A stretch of 64,000 nt of DNA from Chitinophagaceae bacterium DXS (lineage in GTDB: Bacteria > Bacteroidota > Bacteroidia > Chitinophagales > Chitinophagaceae). The stretch lies in assembly GCA_030345135.1 (NCBI GenBank), contig CP128386.1, positions 1,881,383 through 1,945,382 of the forward strand. The letters are read 5' to 3'. A model generated the notes under the pieces. That model worked only from the letters and a program-made list of their open reading frames with translations. It did not search any database and was not told where the DNA came from. The translations under genes and the position numbers were made by a program. The first letter of the stretch is position 1. The number at the start of each line of letters is the position of its first letter. Shown one piece after another: positions 24,991 to 34,787 of the stretch.

Positions 24991-27141
24991 ATGAAAGTTT
25001 GTATTGCAGAAAAACCAAGTGTAGCGAAAGATATAGCCGAAATTATAGGTGCGCGTCAGCGTAAAGACGGCTACTATGAAGGCAATGGTTACCAGGTAAC
25101 CTGGACGTTTGGTCATTTCTGCACATTGAAAGAACCTCATGACTATTTTGAACATTGGAAATTCTGGCGACTTGAAGATCTGCCGATGATCCCGTCTACT
25201 TTCGGCATTAAATTGATTAATAACAGCGGTGTTGAAAAGCAATTTAAAATAATTGAACAACTGGTACTTGCCAGCGAAGAAGTGATCAACTGTGGTGACG
25301 CCGGACAGGAAGGTGAACTTATCCAGCGCTGGGTTTTACTTAAAGCCAAATGCACCTCGCCTGTTAAAAGACTCTGGATATCTTCACTTACGGAGGAGGC
25401 GATACGCAATGGATTTCAACAATTAAAAGAAAACGAGCAATACAATAATTTGTATGCAGCAGGCAGTGCAAGGGCAATTGGTGACTGGTTGCTGGGCATG
25501 AACGCGACAAGACTCTTCACTAAAAAATTTGCACAGGGCAAAACAGTCCTTTCGATTGGACGGGTACAAACGCCAACGCTTGCCATGATCGTTCAAAGAC
25601 AGAAAGAGATCAATGCGTTTAAATCGGAAGAATACTGGGAATTGAAAACCATCTATCGTGAAACAGAGTTTACTGCAACTATTGATCGCTTGCATAATCT
25701 GGAAAAAGCGCAAAAAGGCCTTGCATACCTGAAGGAGCATCCGTTTACGATTACATCATTTGAAATAAAGGAAGGCAAAGAAGGTAATCCAAAACTATTT
25801 GATCTTACGCTGCTACAGGTTGAGGCCAATAAAAAATATGCTTATTCAGCAGATCAAACGCTGAGTTATATTCAAAATCTGTATGAGAAAAAGCTGGTAA
25901 CATATCCGAGAGTTGACACCACCTATCTTTCTGAAGACCTGCATCCCAAAATTGCGGGAATCATGGAAAAGCTTACGCCCTACCAGGCCCTGACAGCTCC
26001 GGTTTTAGCGAATCCTATTCCTAAACTGAAAACAGTTTTTGATGACAAAAAAGTAACCGATCACCACGCGATTATTCCAACAGGTGAATATCCATCAAAT
26101 CTTAAACCAGAAGAAAAACGCGTTTATGACCTGGTTGCAAGAAGGTTCATCGCCGCATTCTACCCTGAATGTAAAATATCAAACACAACTGTTTTAGGAA
26201 TGGTTGGACAGGTTGAATTTAAAGCTACAGGTAAACAAATAATAGAACCCGGTTGGAAGGCTGTGTATGCAAATGATGCAAGCGCGAAAAAAGAAAATGA
26301 CGGTGATGATGAAAAAGATAAAGACGAAGAAAAAGTAATGCCTGTTTTTGTAGTGGGCGAAAGCGGCCCTCATGAACCAAAGATCCACCAGGGAAAAACA
26401 ACGCCGCCAAAGCCTTTTACTGAAGCCACTTTACTCCGCGCCATGGAAACTGCGGGCAAGCAGGTTGATGATGAAGAAATGCGTGAGCTGATGAAAGACA
26501 ACGGTATCGGCAGACCTTCAACACGAGCGAATATTATTGAGACATTGCTGCGCAGAAAATATATTGAAAAGAAAAAGAAAAACATCTTTGCAACACAAAC
26601 AGGTATTGATCTTATTGACACCATTCAATCCGAATTATTGAAAAGCCCGGAATTAACCGGACAATGGGAACGTAAACTAAGGCTGATCGAAAAAGGCGAA
26701 TACACGATCGACACTTTTAAACAGGAGCTGATTCAAATGGTTGTTGACCTCACGCGGGAAGTGAAGACAGCAACCTACAGAACAATCAGCATTGCTCCAG
26801 AACCTGCACCTGAAAAAGAAAAAGAGGCCAGGCCTAAAAAAGAGCCAAAGCCCAAAGCTGAAAAGAAGGCAATTGAAATAGATACGATCCAATGCCCTAA
26901 GTGTAAAGAGCATTTGCTTAAAAAAGGTAATACAGCTTATGGCTGTGCAAACTTCTCAGTGTGCGGCTTTAAAGTGCCTTTTACAATATTTGGCGTGCAA
27001 CTTACAGACAAACAACTGACAGACCTGATCACTAAAGGCAAAACGGGCAAAATAAAAAATCTTCAAATAACCGAAGGTGAAGAAAAACAGGACGGAAAAC
27101 TTGTGATGAACGAAGATTATAGCATAACTACGGTGAAGTGA
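24991..27141 (+). CDS. topB: DNA topoisomerase III (type IA)
   Basis: A 716-aa type IA topoisomerase. The Toprim domain (about residues 1-130) has AEKPSVAKDIAEIIGA and the acidic NCGDAGQEGELIQRW. The catalytic tyrosine is Y305 in KLVTYPRVDTTYLSEDLHP, where V-D-T replaces the more common T-D-S. The gate domain follows to about residue 600. A lysine/proline-rich linker then leads to a C-terminal four-cysteine zinc motif (CPKCKEHL, CANFSVCGF). Such enzymes decatenate DNA and resolve recombination or replication intermediates. The gene is monocistronic and divergent from the methyltransferase. Confidence 0.95.
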   Translation: MKVCIAEKPSVAKDIAEIIGARQRKDGYYEGNGYQVTWTFGHFCTLKEPHDYFEHWKFWRLEDLPMIPSTFGIKLINNSGVEKQFKIIEQLVLASEEVINCGDAGQEGELIQRWVLLKAKCTSPVKRLWISSLTEEAIRNGFQQLKENEQYNNLYAAGSARAIGDWLLGMNATRLFTKKFAQGKTVLSIGRVQTPTLAMIVQRQKEINAFKSEEYWELKTIYRETEFTATIDRLHNLEKAQKGLAYLKEHPFTITSFEIKEGKEGNPKLFDLTLLQVEANKKYAYSADQTLSYIQNLYEKKLVTYPRVDTTYLSEDLHPKIAGIMEKLTPYQALTAPVLANPIPKLKTVFDDKKVTDHHAIIPTGEYPSNLKPEEKRVYDLVARRFIAAFYPECKISNTTVLGMVGQVEFKATGKQIIEPGWKAVYANDASAKKENDGDDEKDKDEEKVMPVFVVGESGPHEPKIHQGKTTPPKPFTEATLLRAMETAGKQVDDEEMRELMKDNGIGRPSTRANIIETLLRRKYIEKKKKNIFATQTGIDLIDTIQSELLKSPELTGQWERKLRLIEKGEYTIDTFKQELIQMVVDLTREVKTATYRTISIAPEPAPEKEKEARPKKEPKPKAEKKAIEIDTIQCPKCKEHLLKKGNTAYGCANFSVCGFKVPFTIFGVQLTDKQLTDLITKGKTGKIKNLQITEGEEKQDGKLVMNEDYSITTVK

Positions 27142-27460
27142 TCGAATGTACGATGTTAGATGTACGGTACGATGTGGAGGAATGTTTGATCTAAATTCAA
27201 ATGCCGTTTCCGATTTTAGCTATGGCTTACTAGTTTCGTATTAAGTCAGCTAGCTCATTTGCTCCTTGTTTACATCGTACATCTAAAATCGTACATCGTA
27301 CATCATAGATCTACGGTGTACGATGTGGTGAAATGTTTGATCCAAATTCAAATACCGTTTCCGATTTTCCTACCAAGACAACTAGCTTATTCGCTCCTGG
27401 TTTACATCGTACATCTAAAATCGTACATCGTACATTAGCAGACACTTCATACCTCACACC
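27142..27460. repeat. Two tandem fold-back elements with GTACGATGT/ACATCGTAC ends
   Basis: Two related units occupy about 27146-27320 and 27310-27436. Each starts with GTACGATGTGG words, has a shared interior (GAAATGTTTGATC, AAATTCAAAT, CCGTTTCCGATTTT, TTTGCTCCTTG or TTCGCTCCTGG), and ends with TTTACATCGTACATC plus ATCGTACATCGTACAT, the inverse of the start. The units are about 80 percent alike by eye. They resemble MITE-like or fold-back elements. No gene is present. Confidence 0.85.
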
Positions 27461-27817
27461 TCACACCTTCTCCTCCACCACCTCCTTCAACACAACAGCA
27501 TGATTATGCTCCCGTTCCTTTGTGGCATACAAAAATGTAACGACTTTGTGGTGATGAAGAAGATCAATCAACTCTTCCAGTGCAGCACTGTCTTTTAATT
27601 CTTCTTCATATGCTTTTTTAAATGCCTGCCATTTTTCAGGTTCGTGATTGAACCATTTTCGCAATTCAGAAGACGGTGCTATTTCTTTTAGCCAGACATC
27701 CCAATATGCTTCTTGCTTACTCATACCCCTGGGCCACAACCGGTCGATGAGTATCGTAAATCCGTCACCTTTTTCCGGGGTGTCATACAAACGTTTGATC
27801 TTGATTGTATTTTTCAT
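27461..27817 (-). CDS. DUF488 family protein
   Basis: A 118-aa protein of the DUF488 family, function unknown. Diagnostic stretches are IKRLYDTPEKGDGFTILIDR, LWPRGMSKQEAYWDVWLKE, IAPSSELRKWFNHEPEKW and, near the end, VVTFLYATKEREHNHAVVL. The usual family length is 115-125 aa, so the gene is complete. It is followed at once by GTACGATGT fold-back elements. In other genomes the family is often linked with stress or nitrogen genes, but nothing here supports a specific role. Confidence 0.9.
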   Translation of the reverse strand: MKNTIKIKRLYDTPEKGDGFTILIDRLWPRGMSKQEAYWDVWLKEIAPSSELRKWFNHEPEKWQAFKKAYEEELKDSAALEELIDLLHHHKVVTFLYATKEREHNHAVVLKEVVEEKV

Positions 27818-27948
27818 GGAGTAATTATTAGATGAGAAACTTTTGAATGTTTTTCAGACAGGCAGCCAACCGTTCTACCAAAATCATTATTAAACTTACT
27901 ATTTATTGCTAGTTTAGTATTCAATTCGTTCCAAAAACAATTGTCGAT

Positions 27949-28251
27949 ATGGAAAAAAAGTATTTCGCCTTAAAACTTATTCCGCCACGCCCAACCTTTG
28001 CGATGGATATGACAGATGAAGAAAAAGTCATCATGCAGCAGCACATTACTTACTGGACCCAACTCATGCAGGAAGGTGTTGCGCAGGTATACGGACCAGT
28101 ATTTGACCCTGCGGGACCTTACGGATTTGGCATTATTGCTGTTGACGATGAAGAACAGGTAAAATCCATTACTTCGAACGATCCTGCAACTGCTGTGAAC
28201 CATTATGAGTTTTATCTTATGAGAGCTATTTTTCCGGACAAAAAAGCATAA
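27949..28251 (+). CDS. YciI-like protein
   Basis: A 100-aa protein of the YciI/YCII alpha-beta fold, related to dye-decolourising and muconolactone isomerase-like domains. It has the ferredoxin-like pattern FALKLIPPRPTFAMDMTDEE, then HITYWTQLMQEGVAQVYGPV, GPYGFGIIAVDDEEQVKSI and NDPATAVNHYEFYLM. The conserved histidine and aspartate of the family may be H in QHITYW and D in VFDPAG. Substrate unknown. The gene is divergent from the DUF488 gene, which starts 131 bp away. Confidence 0.85.
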   Translation: MEKKYFALKLIPPRPTFAMDMTDEEKVIMQQHITYWTQLMQEGVAQVYGPVFDPAGPYGFGIIAVDDEEQVKSITSNDPATAVNHYEFYLMRAIFPDKKA

Positions 28252-28948
28252 GGCAGTTTAAAAAGCTCAACAAACTAAATGAGCTATCGCATCCATCTGG
28301 CGTTATTAACTTAGTTACCCTTTCAATTTCCTACGCGTACAAAGCACCATGTATAGAAAGGAAAGAGGGTGCTTTATATTAGCGTACAGGGTATATCCGG
28401 CATAGCATTGCATGCGCGTGCACCCTCTGAAAAAGAAAACTATAATGACGCATTAATGTTCATTATAACCGCATTTTTTATTCCTTATTACTTGTTGAAG
28501 AAAGAAGCTATTGCCACTCTGTCACAGAAAAGTTCCTCATGTGCAGGGTATAATTATCATAGGGACATTACAGTTTCAGGGGCACGCAAAAGCTATTCAA
28601 TCCCTGATCTATAACAAGCGTATTTTTCAGTAGGGGAAACAAACTCCAGTCACGCACCAGCAATCATCAGAAGTTTATTTATTGAGGGGGCACTTCCATC
28701 AGGTCTGGTGAATTTAGATAACTTCGATTATAAATACAATAGCTATTTTATGGCGGCGCTTATTATCCATAGCTATTTGCAGCCAAATTACAGTTGTGTA
28801 CTGCCACGCAAAATGGCCGTTTATAAAGAGCTTACACGGAAGTAAAGTGACTGTGCAAAAAAGAGAGCAAGATGCTATAAGATTCTATATGTTAATTTAA
28901 TTGGATAGTTTATTGAATCTATTATAAAAAATAAGAAGGCATAAAATT
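28252..28948. other. 697-bp region without an assignable gene; possible decayed reading frame
   Basis: One plus-strand frame stays open from about 28369 to 28844 except for a single TAA at 28612-28614. The two parts (81 and about 76 codons) have protein-like composition, for example RSLFIEGALPSGLVNLDNF and YFMAALIIHSYLQPNYSC, but I recognise no family and no good ATG start. An AGAGGGTGC/GCACCCTCT inverted repeat of 9 bp lies near 28363-28428. Decayed gene, recoded gene or chance are all possible. Confidence 0.25.
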
Positions 28949-30856
28949 CTAAAACGTAACAGTAAACTCAGACCCAACTTTTTCTTCGCTTTTTACTTCA
29001 ATAGTTCCTCCAAGAGATTCTATCTGAGTCTTAATAAGAAACAAGCCGACACCTTTGCTGTCTTTATTATCATGAAAGACCTGGTTAAGCTTGAATATTT
29101 TATGACCATACATTTGCAGGTTTATTCCCAGCCCGTTATCTCCTACCGAAAGCACTACATGCTTACCTTCCGGCCTTGTTGAAATAGTAATCTTTGCATC
29201 TTTTTGAGGATCACTATACTTTAGTGCATTATTGAGGAGATTATACAATATACTTTCCATGTAGATCTTTGGATAGCTTATTTTTTTCACGCCGAGTTTT
29301 AGTTCAAAATCAGCTTTCTTTTCAACCAATAACCCGTGAAGCTGATTCTTAATATCTTCAGCGATAGCTTCTATATCGCAGTCGTCGTAAGGCATTTCTT
29401 TGTTAAGGCTTATTTTGGCTATCATCAGTACTGATTCAAGCGTATTCATCAGGGATGTACTTGCATCATGTATGAATGCGATAGCTTGCTCTGATGACAT
29501 AAGATTCGCCATCGAATTTTCGTCCGCTGTACCGGAAGTTTGTTCGGTTGTGGACTTCAGAATATCCGCGAGCAATTTAATATTTGCCGCAGGCCCCCTC
29601 AGGTTATGTGCTATAATATGGCTTAACTCTTCAAGCTGTGTAATCTTCTTCTGTAAACTCACCTGTGTTGCCTGAAGTTCAGTATTCTTGTTGTTGATCT
29701 CATCAAGTAATTGTTTTCTCCGGGTGACGTCCATTAATTGGGAGATGAAAAAGTCAGGGCTGCCATCTGCTTTCCAGACCAGCGAAACAGTCAGTAATAT
29801 CCAGATGATCTTACCGCTCTTTGTTATGTATCTCTTTTCAAGATTATATGTACTGAGTTCTTTATTGAGCATCCTTTGAACAAGGATCAAATCGGCTTTG
29901 AGATCTTCACTGTGGGTAATGTCCTGGAACGACATATTTAAAAGCTCTTGCTTCGAATACTCAGTCATTTCACATAATGCCATGTTCGCATCCAGCCACC
30001 TTCCTTCGGGGCTTACCAGGCCAATCCCGGTAGCGGAATAGGTAAATACGCTTGAAAACGTTTCCATGCTATGCCGTAAAGCATCTTCAGCCATTATGCG
30101 GTCAGTAAAATCTTGTCCAAAACCAATGACATATTGAACATCATCCGATTGTTTGAAAAGATGGTTGTGGTACAATAAATACGCTAACTGGCCATTCTTT
30201 TTTACTACATGCATAATGCCCGAAGCTTTGCCCTTTTTACGTATCTCAACCATGTATTGAAGAGCGAAATTATGCCTGTATTTTTCGTGGATGAGATTGG
30301 TTACCGGCTTGCCCACAATCTCTTGCTCGGTATACCCCAATAACTCAAGTGTGTAGGGGTTTATGCTGGTTATTATGCCATTTATATCATGAGTGCAGAT
30401 CATGGCTGCACTATACTCGAATAACGCTTTATATCTTCTTTTGCTTTCAATCAGTGCCTGTTCACTTTTCTTTTGGCTGGTTATATCGGTATGCGTGCCA
30501 ATGATTCTGCGCGGATTTCCATCTTGATCTCTATCAAAAACAATGGCTTTACTCAAGGCCCATTTGTAACCATCCCCGCTAGGCTCTTTGTATCTTATTG
30601 TAGTACTATAAGTCTTTATTTCACCACGCAGAAGTCTTTCGAACTGATCTGTGCCATCAGCTACATCACCCGGATGAAGTTTGCTTAGCCACGCCTCCAA
30701 AGTCTTCACTTCCTCTTTGGAATAACCAAACGTCTGGTGCCATTTTTCGGAAAACCAAACCTCACTTGTTTGAACGTTAAGGTTCCAAACACCGTCATTC
30801 AAGGCTTCTAAAGCTAATTGCCAATCATTAACCGGAAACTTACTTTCAATACTCAT
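28949..30856 (-). CDS. Cytoplasmic sensor histidine kinase with three PAS domains
   Basis: A 635-aa kinase with no membrane segment. PAS/PAC domains lie at about residues 12-130, 138-256 and 264-383, the last two ending in the DITSQ/DFTDR/DVTRR linkers. A coiled coil (about 385-412) leads to the phosphoacceptor box LSHIIAHNLRGPAANIKLL with H417. The ATP-binding domain has ILYNLLNNALKYSDPQKDA, VGDNGLGINL and SKGVGLFLIKTQIESLGG. It is an orphan: no response regulator adjoins it. Signal unknown; PAS domains may bind ligands or sense redox state. Confidence 0.93.
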   Translation of the reverse strand: MSIESKFPVNDWQLALEALNDGVWNLNVQTSEVWFSEKWHQTFGYSKEEVKTLEAWLSKLHPGDVADGTDQFERLLRGEIKTYSTTIRYKEPSGDGYKWALSKAIVFDRDQDGNPRRIIGTHTDITSQKKSEQALIESKRRYKALFEYSAAMICTHDINGIITSINPYTLELLGYTEQEIVGKPVTNLIHEKYRHNFALQYMVEIRKKGKASGIMHVVKKNGQLAYLLYHNHLFKQSDDVQYVIGFGQDFTDRIMAEDALRHSMETFSSVFTYSATGIGLVSPEGRWLDANMALCEMTEYSKQELLNMSFQDITHSEDLKADLILVQRMLNKELSTYNLEKRYITKSGKIIWILLTVSLVWKADGSPDFFISQLMDVTRRKQLLDEINNKNTELQATQVSLQKKITQLEELSHIIAHNLRGPAANIKLLADILKSTTEQTSGTADENSMANLMSSEQAIAFIHDASTSLMNTLESVLMIAKISLNKEMPYDDCDIEAIAEDIKNQLHGLLVEKKADFELKLGVKKISYPKIYMESILYNLLNNALKYSDPQKDAKITISTRPEGKHVVLSVGDNGLGINLQMYGHKIFKLNQVFHDNKDSKGVGLFLIKTQIESLGGTIEVKSEEKVGSEFTVTF

Positions 30857-31045
30857 CCTTGTACCAAATAAATTTTGTTTATATCGCTTGTTTAAATAGA
30901 CTAATACAGGCAGGAGTTACACCGCATTAACCATATCCAATCGAATCAGTTTGCAAAATTAACCGAGTTGTAATAACTATTGCTATTTTTTAGAAACAGT
31001 TGGTGATAAATTTACTTAAAACATTTAAGATGTTTGCAACTGCTA

Positions 31046-31414
31046 TCACGTCTCAGTTTTTTCACTAAAGATTATTTTATTGTAAAATGGATCTATTACT
31101 GTCATCTGAATAGTATCAGCCTGCCATTCAACCCTTTCCAGACCAGGGTTCATGTATATATAATTTTTCGATTTCAGTTGGGCATAGTAGGCCGGCAGAT
31201 CGTTGAACTCTGAAATACTTACACGGCCTCCCGGACTGCATTCTCCATGATGCGCCGACAGATCAAGTGCAACATCACGAATTGACACCTGCATATAAAA
31301 AGGATGTCCGTGCGGCCGGTGTTCCCAGTTTATTGTAAATCCAAGCCAGTCTATGTAAAACTGAATTGTTTTATCATAATCAAACACGCGAAAAACGGGT
31401 ATTATTTTAGCCAT
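31046..31414 (-). CDS. Glyoxalase/bleomycin-resistance superfamily protein
   Basis: A 122-aa protein with the paired beta-alpha-beta-beta-beta modules of the vicinal oxygen chelate superfamily. It opens with IIPVFRVFDYDKTIQFYIDW and LGFTINWEHRPHGHPFYMQV, and closes with QMTVIDPFYNKIIFSEK. The pattern is closest to bleomycin-binding and glyoxalase-like resistance proteins, which either bind a drug or act on small metabolites. Possible metal ligands are the histidines in HRPHGHP and the terminal glutamate, but function cannot be fixed from sequence. Confidence 0.83.
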   Translation of the reverse strand: MAKIIPVFRVFDYDKTIQFYIDWLGFTINWEHRPHGHPFYMQVSIRDVALDLSAHHGECSPGGRVSISEFNDLPAYYAQLKSKNYIYMNPGLERVEWQADTIQMTVIDPFYNKIIFSEKTET

Positions 31415-31548
31415 TTTTTCAAAAATTAGTGGATGATGTTGCAGCGTGTCAAGTTAAACTTTGAGTTTTATTTTATTGCGTATAAACGAATATTATTTCT
31501 TTCAAAACTTCTCATAATGCTCGCAGCAGAAAGTCTTCCATTGAACAA

Positions 31549-32076
31549 TTAATTATCATCGAGCAACCTGCCGTTGTAACGTTTAATAAAACTTTCAATG
31601 GCATTTCCAAGCAATTGCATAGCCGGCTTGTTTTTTCTATAATCACTTTTTTCAGCGGGCTCGCCAATGCCGGACAAATCTTTTCTTTGTGCACTCTGTA
31701 TAAGTGTAAGATCATTCAATATCACATTTACCGAATCATGCAGATTAACGAAAGTTGCTACCCCTTCATATAAGGCTGCTTGTCCATTATTAGTTGTTAC
31801 GAACTTTACATTGGAAATGATCCGCATACTATCTTCATAAAGCAAATAGTTCTTCATATTGCGTGATGATTCAGTTATTTGTTTATTTATCTGATCCGCA
31901 TATTGTGCCAATGGCCGCTTGACAGAAGATGTAAAGCTGCCGGTTGCAATTGTATAATTAAAAGCGTAATAAATCCGCCCGTCACGGTAAGGCAAAATAC
32001 CAGTCGGTGGAATCTGGGCAGAAACATTGACAGATAACACCACACAAATAACCAATGAATTTGCCAGCCTTCGCAT
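31549..32076 (-). CDS. Exported protein of unknown function
   Basis: A 175-aa protein with a clear signal peptide (MRRLANSLVICVVLSVNVSAQ). The mature part has alternating beta-like segments (DGRIYYAFNYTIATGSFTSS, NVKFVTTNNGQAALYEGVAT) and a C-terminal helical stretch. The opening ILPYRDGRIYYAF recalls DUF4468-type periplasmic proteins with a TBP-like fold, but the match is weak. It is downstream of the esterase gene on the same strand, with a strong hairpin between them. Function not assigned. Confidence 0.65.
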   Translation of the reverse strand: MRRLANSLVICVVLSVNVSAQIPPTGILPYRDGRIYYAFNYTIATGSFTSSVKRPLAQYADQINKQITESSRNMKNYLLYEDSMRIISNVKFVTTNNGQAALYEGVATFVNLHDSVNVILNDLTLIQSAQRKDLSGIGEPAEKSDYRKNKPAMQLLGNAIESFIKRYNGRLLDDN

Positions 32077-32236
32077 AAATCTTCAATTTAAACTTTGTTT
32101 GAACTGCAATTGAAAAACAATATTTGTTACTCTCTACCAAAATATGTAAAAAACTATTATTCATCAAATCCTGCTGATCAATTATATAAAAAATTCTTGC
32201 AGTAAGCTTTTGGTTCAGCTATCTTACTGAAACAAC

Positions 32237-32280
32237 AAGCCATCATTGAAAGTAGTATTCATTACTTTCGATGATGGCTT
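32237..32280 (-). terminator. Long hairpin downstream of the esterase gene
   Basis: Arms 32237-32254 (AAGCCATCATTGAAAGTA) and 32263-32280 (TACTTTCGATGATGGCTT) pair over 18 bp with one mismatch and an 8-nt loop. It lies 30 bp after the stop of the minus-strand esterase. There is no clear U-tract, so termination is likely but not certain. Confidence 0.5.
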
Positions 32281-32310
32281 ACGATTTTGTGTCTATTGTC
32301 AGGTTATATA

Positions 32311-33189
32311 TTACCGATGATATTGCAGCATCCACAGGTAAATATTGGTAGTACTCCCCGGCGGTATATAAGAAGGAGCAACAACTATATCCCAAACATC
32401 ATGAGAACCCGTGGGGCGAATGGTCATCTTAGCTTTTATGATTGGGTTAAAGCTGTTGATAAGATTTACGTTATCTTTTGTTGTGTAAGATGGAACATAG
32501 TTGTCAAAATCGTTATGAAACCCCCATACCGGCAAATTTTTGGTGGCTATATACTTCGCTTCTGTACTGGATAAAAGATATGGTCCGGCCATTGGCAAAA
32601 CAGCCGCAGCTTTCTCAGCATATTTGCCCACATACTCCCATGCGTTGGCGCCACCCATACTATATCCCGTAACATAGATACGGGTTGTATCTATGCGGAA
32701 TCTTGCTTTTACATAATCTATTGCAGCTTTAACGTCAGCTACCGTAGGCCACTTGGTAAATTGCGGAGCGAACATCATGAAAGCATAGTTCTTTCCTCCG
32801 TACACGAAATTTGGAGGAAATGTTTTAAGAGAAAACAATTTTGGCAAACCTTCTATCAATACTCTTGAAAGTGTGGTGCCGCCAGTACCCAACTCAGTCA
32901 TTCCGGACAGATTATAGATTAACGGGTAGCGTTTCGTCGTGGAATCATACCGGGCAGGCAGGGCCATATAATATCCGGGGGTATTTGCATTGATCTTAAC
33001 GTTGTATGCTTTTAAAACGGCCGGCTTTGTTTCAACCACATCGTTAGGCGCGATAGTCTGAGCCTGAAGTGTTCTTTGTTGAGCGGTTTTGTCTTCGCTG
33101 ATTTGTTGTACACCCTCTTTCTGGCAGGCACAGATCAAAACAGAAAAAAGCAGACAGGAATACAGCGGGTTAAATTTTGCAGGTTTCAT
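32311..33189 (-). CDS. Putative lipoprotein esterase (alpha/beta hydrolase)
   Basis: A 292-aa lipoprotein; the lipobox ends at C22 (VLICAC). The hydrolase fold follows a 50-residue polar linker. The nucleophile elbow is GYSMGG with S177. The acid is D227 or D229 in GFHNDFDNYVP and the histidine is H263 in TGSHDVWD. The layout, with RIDTTRIYVTGYSMGGANAW, is that of PHB-depolymerase/feruloyl-esterase-like carbohydrate or polyester esterases (putative esterase and dienelactone hydrolase groups). It probably acts at the outer membrane on a polymer or glycan ester. Substrate unknown. Confidence 0.85.
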   Translation of the reverse strand: MKPAKFNPLYSCLLFSVLICACQKEGVQQISEDKTAQQRTLQAQTIAPNDVVETKPAVLKAYNVKINANTPGYYMALPARYDSTTKRYPLIYNLSGMTELGTGGTTLSRVLIEGLPKLFSLKTFPPNFVYGGKNYAFMMFAPQFTKWPTVADVKAAIDYVKARFRIDTTRIYVTGYSMGGANAWEYVGKYAEKAAAVLPMAGPYLLSSTEAKYIATKNLPVWGFHNDFDNYVPSYTTKDNVNLINSFNPIIKAKMTIRPTGSHDVWDIVVAPSYIPPGSTTNIYLWMLQYHR

Positions 33190-33577
33190 ACAGATAGTTT
33201 GTAAATAATGAAATGATGTTTCCGATTATTCACAAGACATTGGCAAGTACTTAAAATTACTCAAATGCTTCGTAAAATAAAAGTGGAAAATCACATAATC
33301 CATTTTATTTAGAACGATTTTTTTCAAGAGAACACTGTTGCATCAAAGGTGTTGAACACCCGGAAACATTGGCCTTCCGGCGAATTTGAAAAAGTTTATC
33401 TTTTGTGCTGAAGCATCCCTCGTAGATATTTGTTCTAATGAACTTCACAAACCGGCAGAGCTGATACTGTTGTTTACACACACATCTTCATGGCCTTTAA
33501 CGCAACTTGTCTTGGTATGTTTTGTGCGCATGTAATAAGTACAACTTTTTCTTTTTATAAAATCTCAACTTTTTTTT
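33190..33577. other. Intergenic region between divergent hydrolase genes
   Basis: 388 bp between the esterase (minus) and the next hydrolase (plus). It must hold two promoters, but I see no good TAnnTTTG element at the expected places, no repeat family of this window and no small gene. The last 40 bp are very T-rich, as is common upstream of Bacteroidota start codons. Confidence 0.4.
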
Positions 33578-34483
33578 ATGCCTTACATTCAAACCAAACA
33601 CACTTTTTCAAATGAAGAAGTGAAGTTATATTATGAAGATCATGGCAACGGACAACCCGTCGTGCTCATTCACGGATGGCCTTTGAGTGGTGAAATGTGG
33701 GAGTACCAGCTTACGCCACTTTTATCAAAAGGGCTACGTTGCATAACTTACGACCGGCGCGGTTTTGGAAAATCTTCGCGTCCCCTGCATGGATACGATT
33801 ACGATACACTTGCTGATGATTTGAAGGCTATAATAGATGAACTTCAATTGAATGATGTTATTCTTGTTGGCTTTTCAATGGGTGGTGGAGAAGTTGCAAG
33901 ATATATTTCGAAGTACAATACAGCAAAAGTATCCAAAGCCATTTTCATAAGTGCCGTTACACCCTTTATGCTGAAGACTGATGATAATCCAGAAGGTGTT
34001 GATGAAAGTGTATTTACCGAAATGCTTCAGTCCATGCAAAACGACAGAATAGGATTCCTTGACAGTTTTGGCAAACAATTCTTTGGCATCAATTTACTTA
34101 ATCATCCCGTTAGCAGTCCCTTACTTGAATATTACCGTACAATAGGCTCCTTTGCTTCACCCATTGCCACCCAGGAATGTGCGAAAGCATTTTCACAAAC
34201 GGACTTTAGAAAAGACTTGCAGAAAATAAACATACCAACGCTTATTATTCACGGGGATTCAGACAAAACCGTTCCTATTGACTCCAGTGGTAAATTGACA
34301 GCAGGTCTGATTGCCGACAGCGAATTCATTGTGTACGAAAATGCGCCACACGGTCTTTTCTATACACACCGCGAGCAATTGAACAATGATCTTATCAGAT
34401 TTATAACAGGAGCAGCACCACTGGAAATCATAGAAGACGTGCCGCCGGATAGTGTTATTTTACCAAGCAACTATCCTATCTGA
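33578..34483 (+). CDS. Alpha/beta hydrolase (non-haem chloroperoxidase-like)
   Basis: A 301-aa cytoplasmic hydrolase. It has the oxyanion-hole stretch VVLIHGWPLSGEMW, then TYDRRGFGKSSRP, nucleophile elbow GFSMGG with S100, acid in IIHGDSDKTVP (D229 or D227) and histidine H258 in ENAPHGLFYTH. This arrangement matches cofactor-free haloperoxidases/perhydrolases and related esterases. It is about 25 residues longer than usual, with a proline-rich tail (DVPPDSVILPSNYPI). The natural substrate is unknown. Confidence 0.88.
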   Translation: MPYIQTKHTFSNEEVKLYYEDHGNGQPVVLIHGWPLSGEMWEYQLTPLLSKGLRCITYDRRGFGKSSRPLHGYDYDTLADDLKAIIDELQLNDVILVGFSMGGGEVARYISKYNTAKVSKAIFISAVTPFMLKTDDNPEGVDESVFTEMLQSMQNDRIGFLDSFGKQFFGINLLNHPVSSPLLEYYRTIGSFASPIATQECAKAFSQTDFRKDLQKINIPTLIIHGDSDKTVPIDSSGKLTAGLIADSEFIVYENAPHGLFYTHREQLNNDLIRFITGAAPLEIIEDVPPDSVILPSNYPI

Positions 34484-34787
34484 TTGATCTTTTGAAATAA
34501 ATAAATAGCTGGACCGGTGACAGGAATGAAGCGATGACTCAAAAAAATTTTTTAAAAGAAGTCAACACTCCAGAATCCTGTCACCCCTCCTTGTTAATGT
34601 ATTCACAAACGCTTATCCCATCTACGTTTCAGACAGTTCACCACACGACTTTTTCTAAAGAAATAGGTCAAAACAGACCGATTATCACAGCAACGCTACC
34701 ATTGGTCTAATAAGTTATAAAGTGGTAGAAAATTACCGTCACTTTGTGTTGGTAATTTCTTTCCTCCTATCATCAAAAACTGGCACT
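34484..34787. other. Intergenic region with spaced inverted repeat
   Basis: GGTGACAGGA (34516-34525) and TCCTGTCACC (34576-34585) are exact inverses separated by 50 bp, with an A/T-rich AAAAAAATTTTTTTAAA core between them. This may be a terminator-like structure for the hydrolase gene. The remaining sequence to 34787 shows no gene; a GTG-initiated extension of the next gene reaches 34722. Confidence 0.45.
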
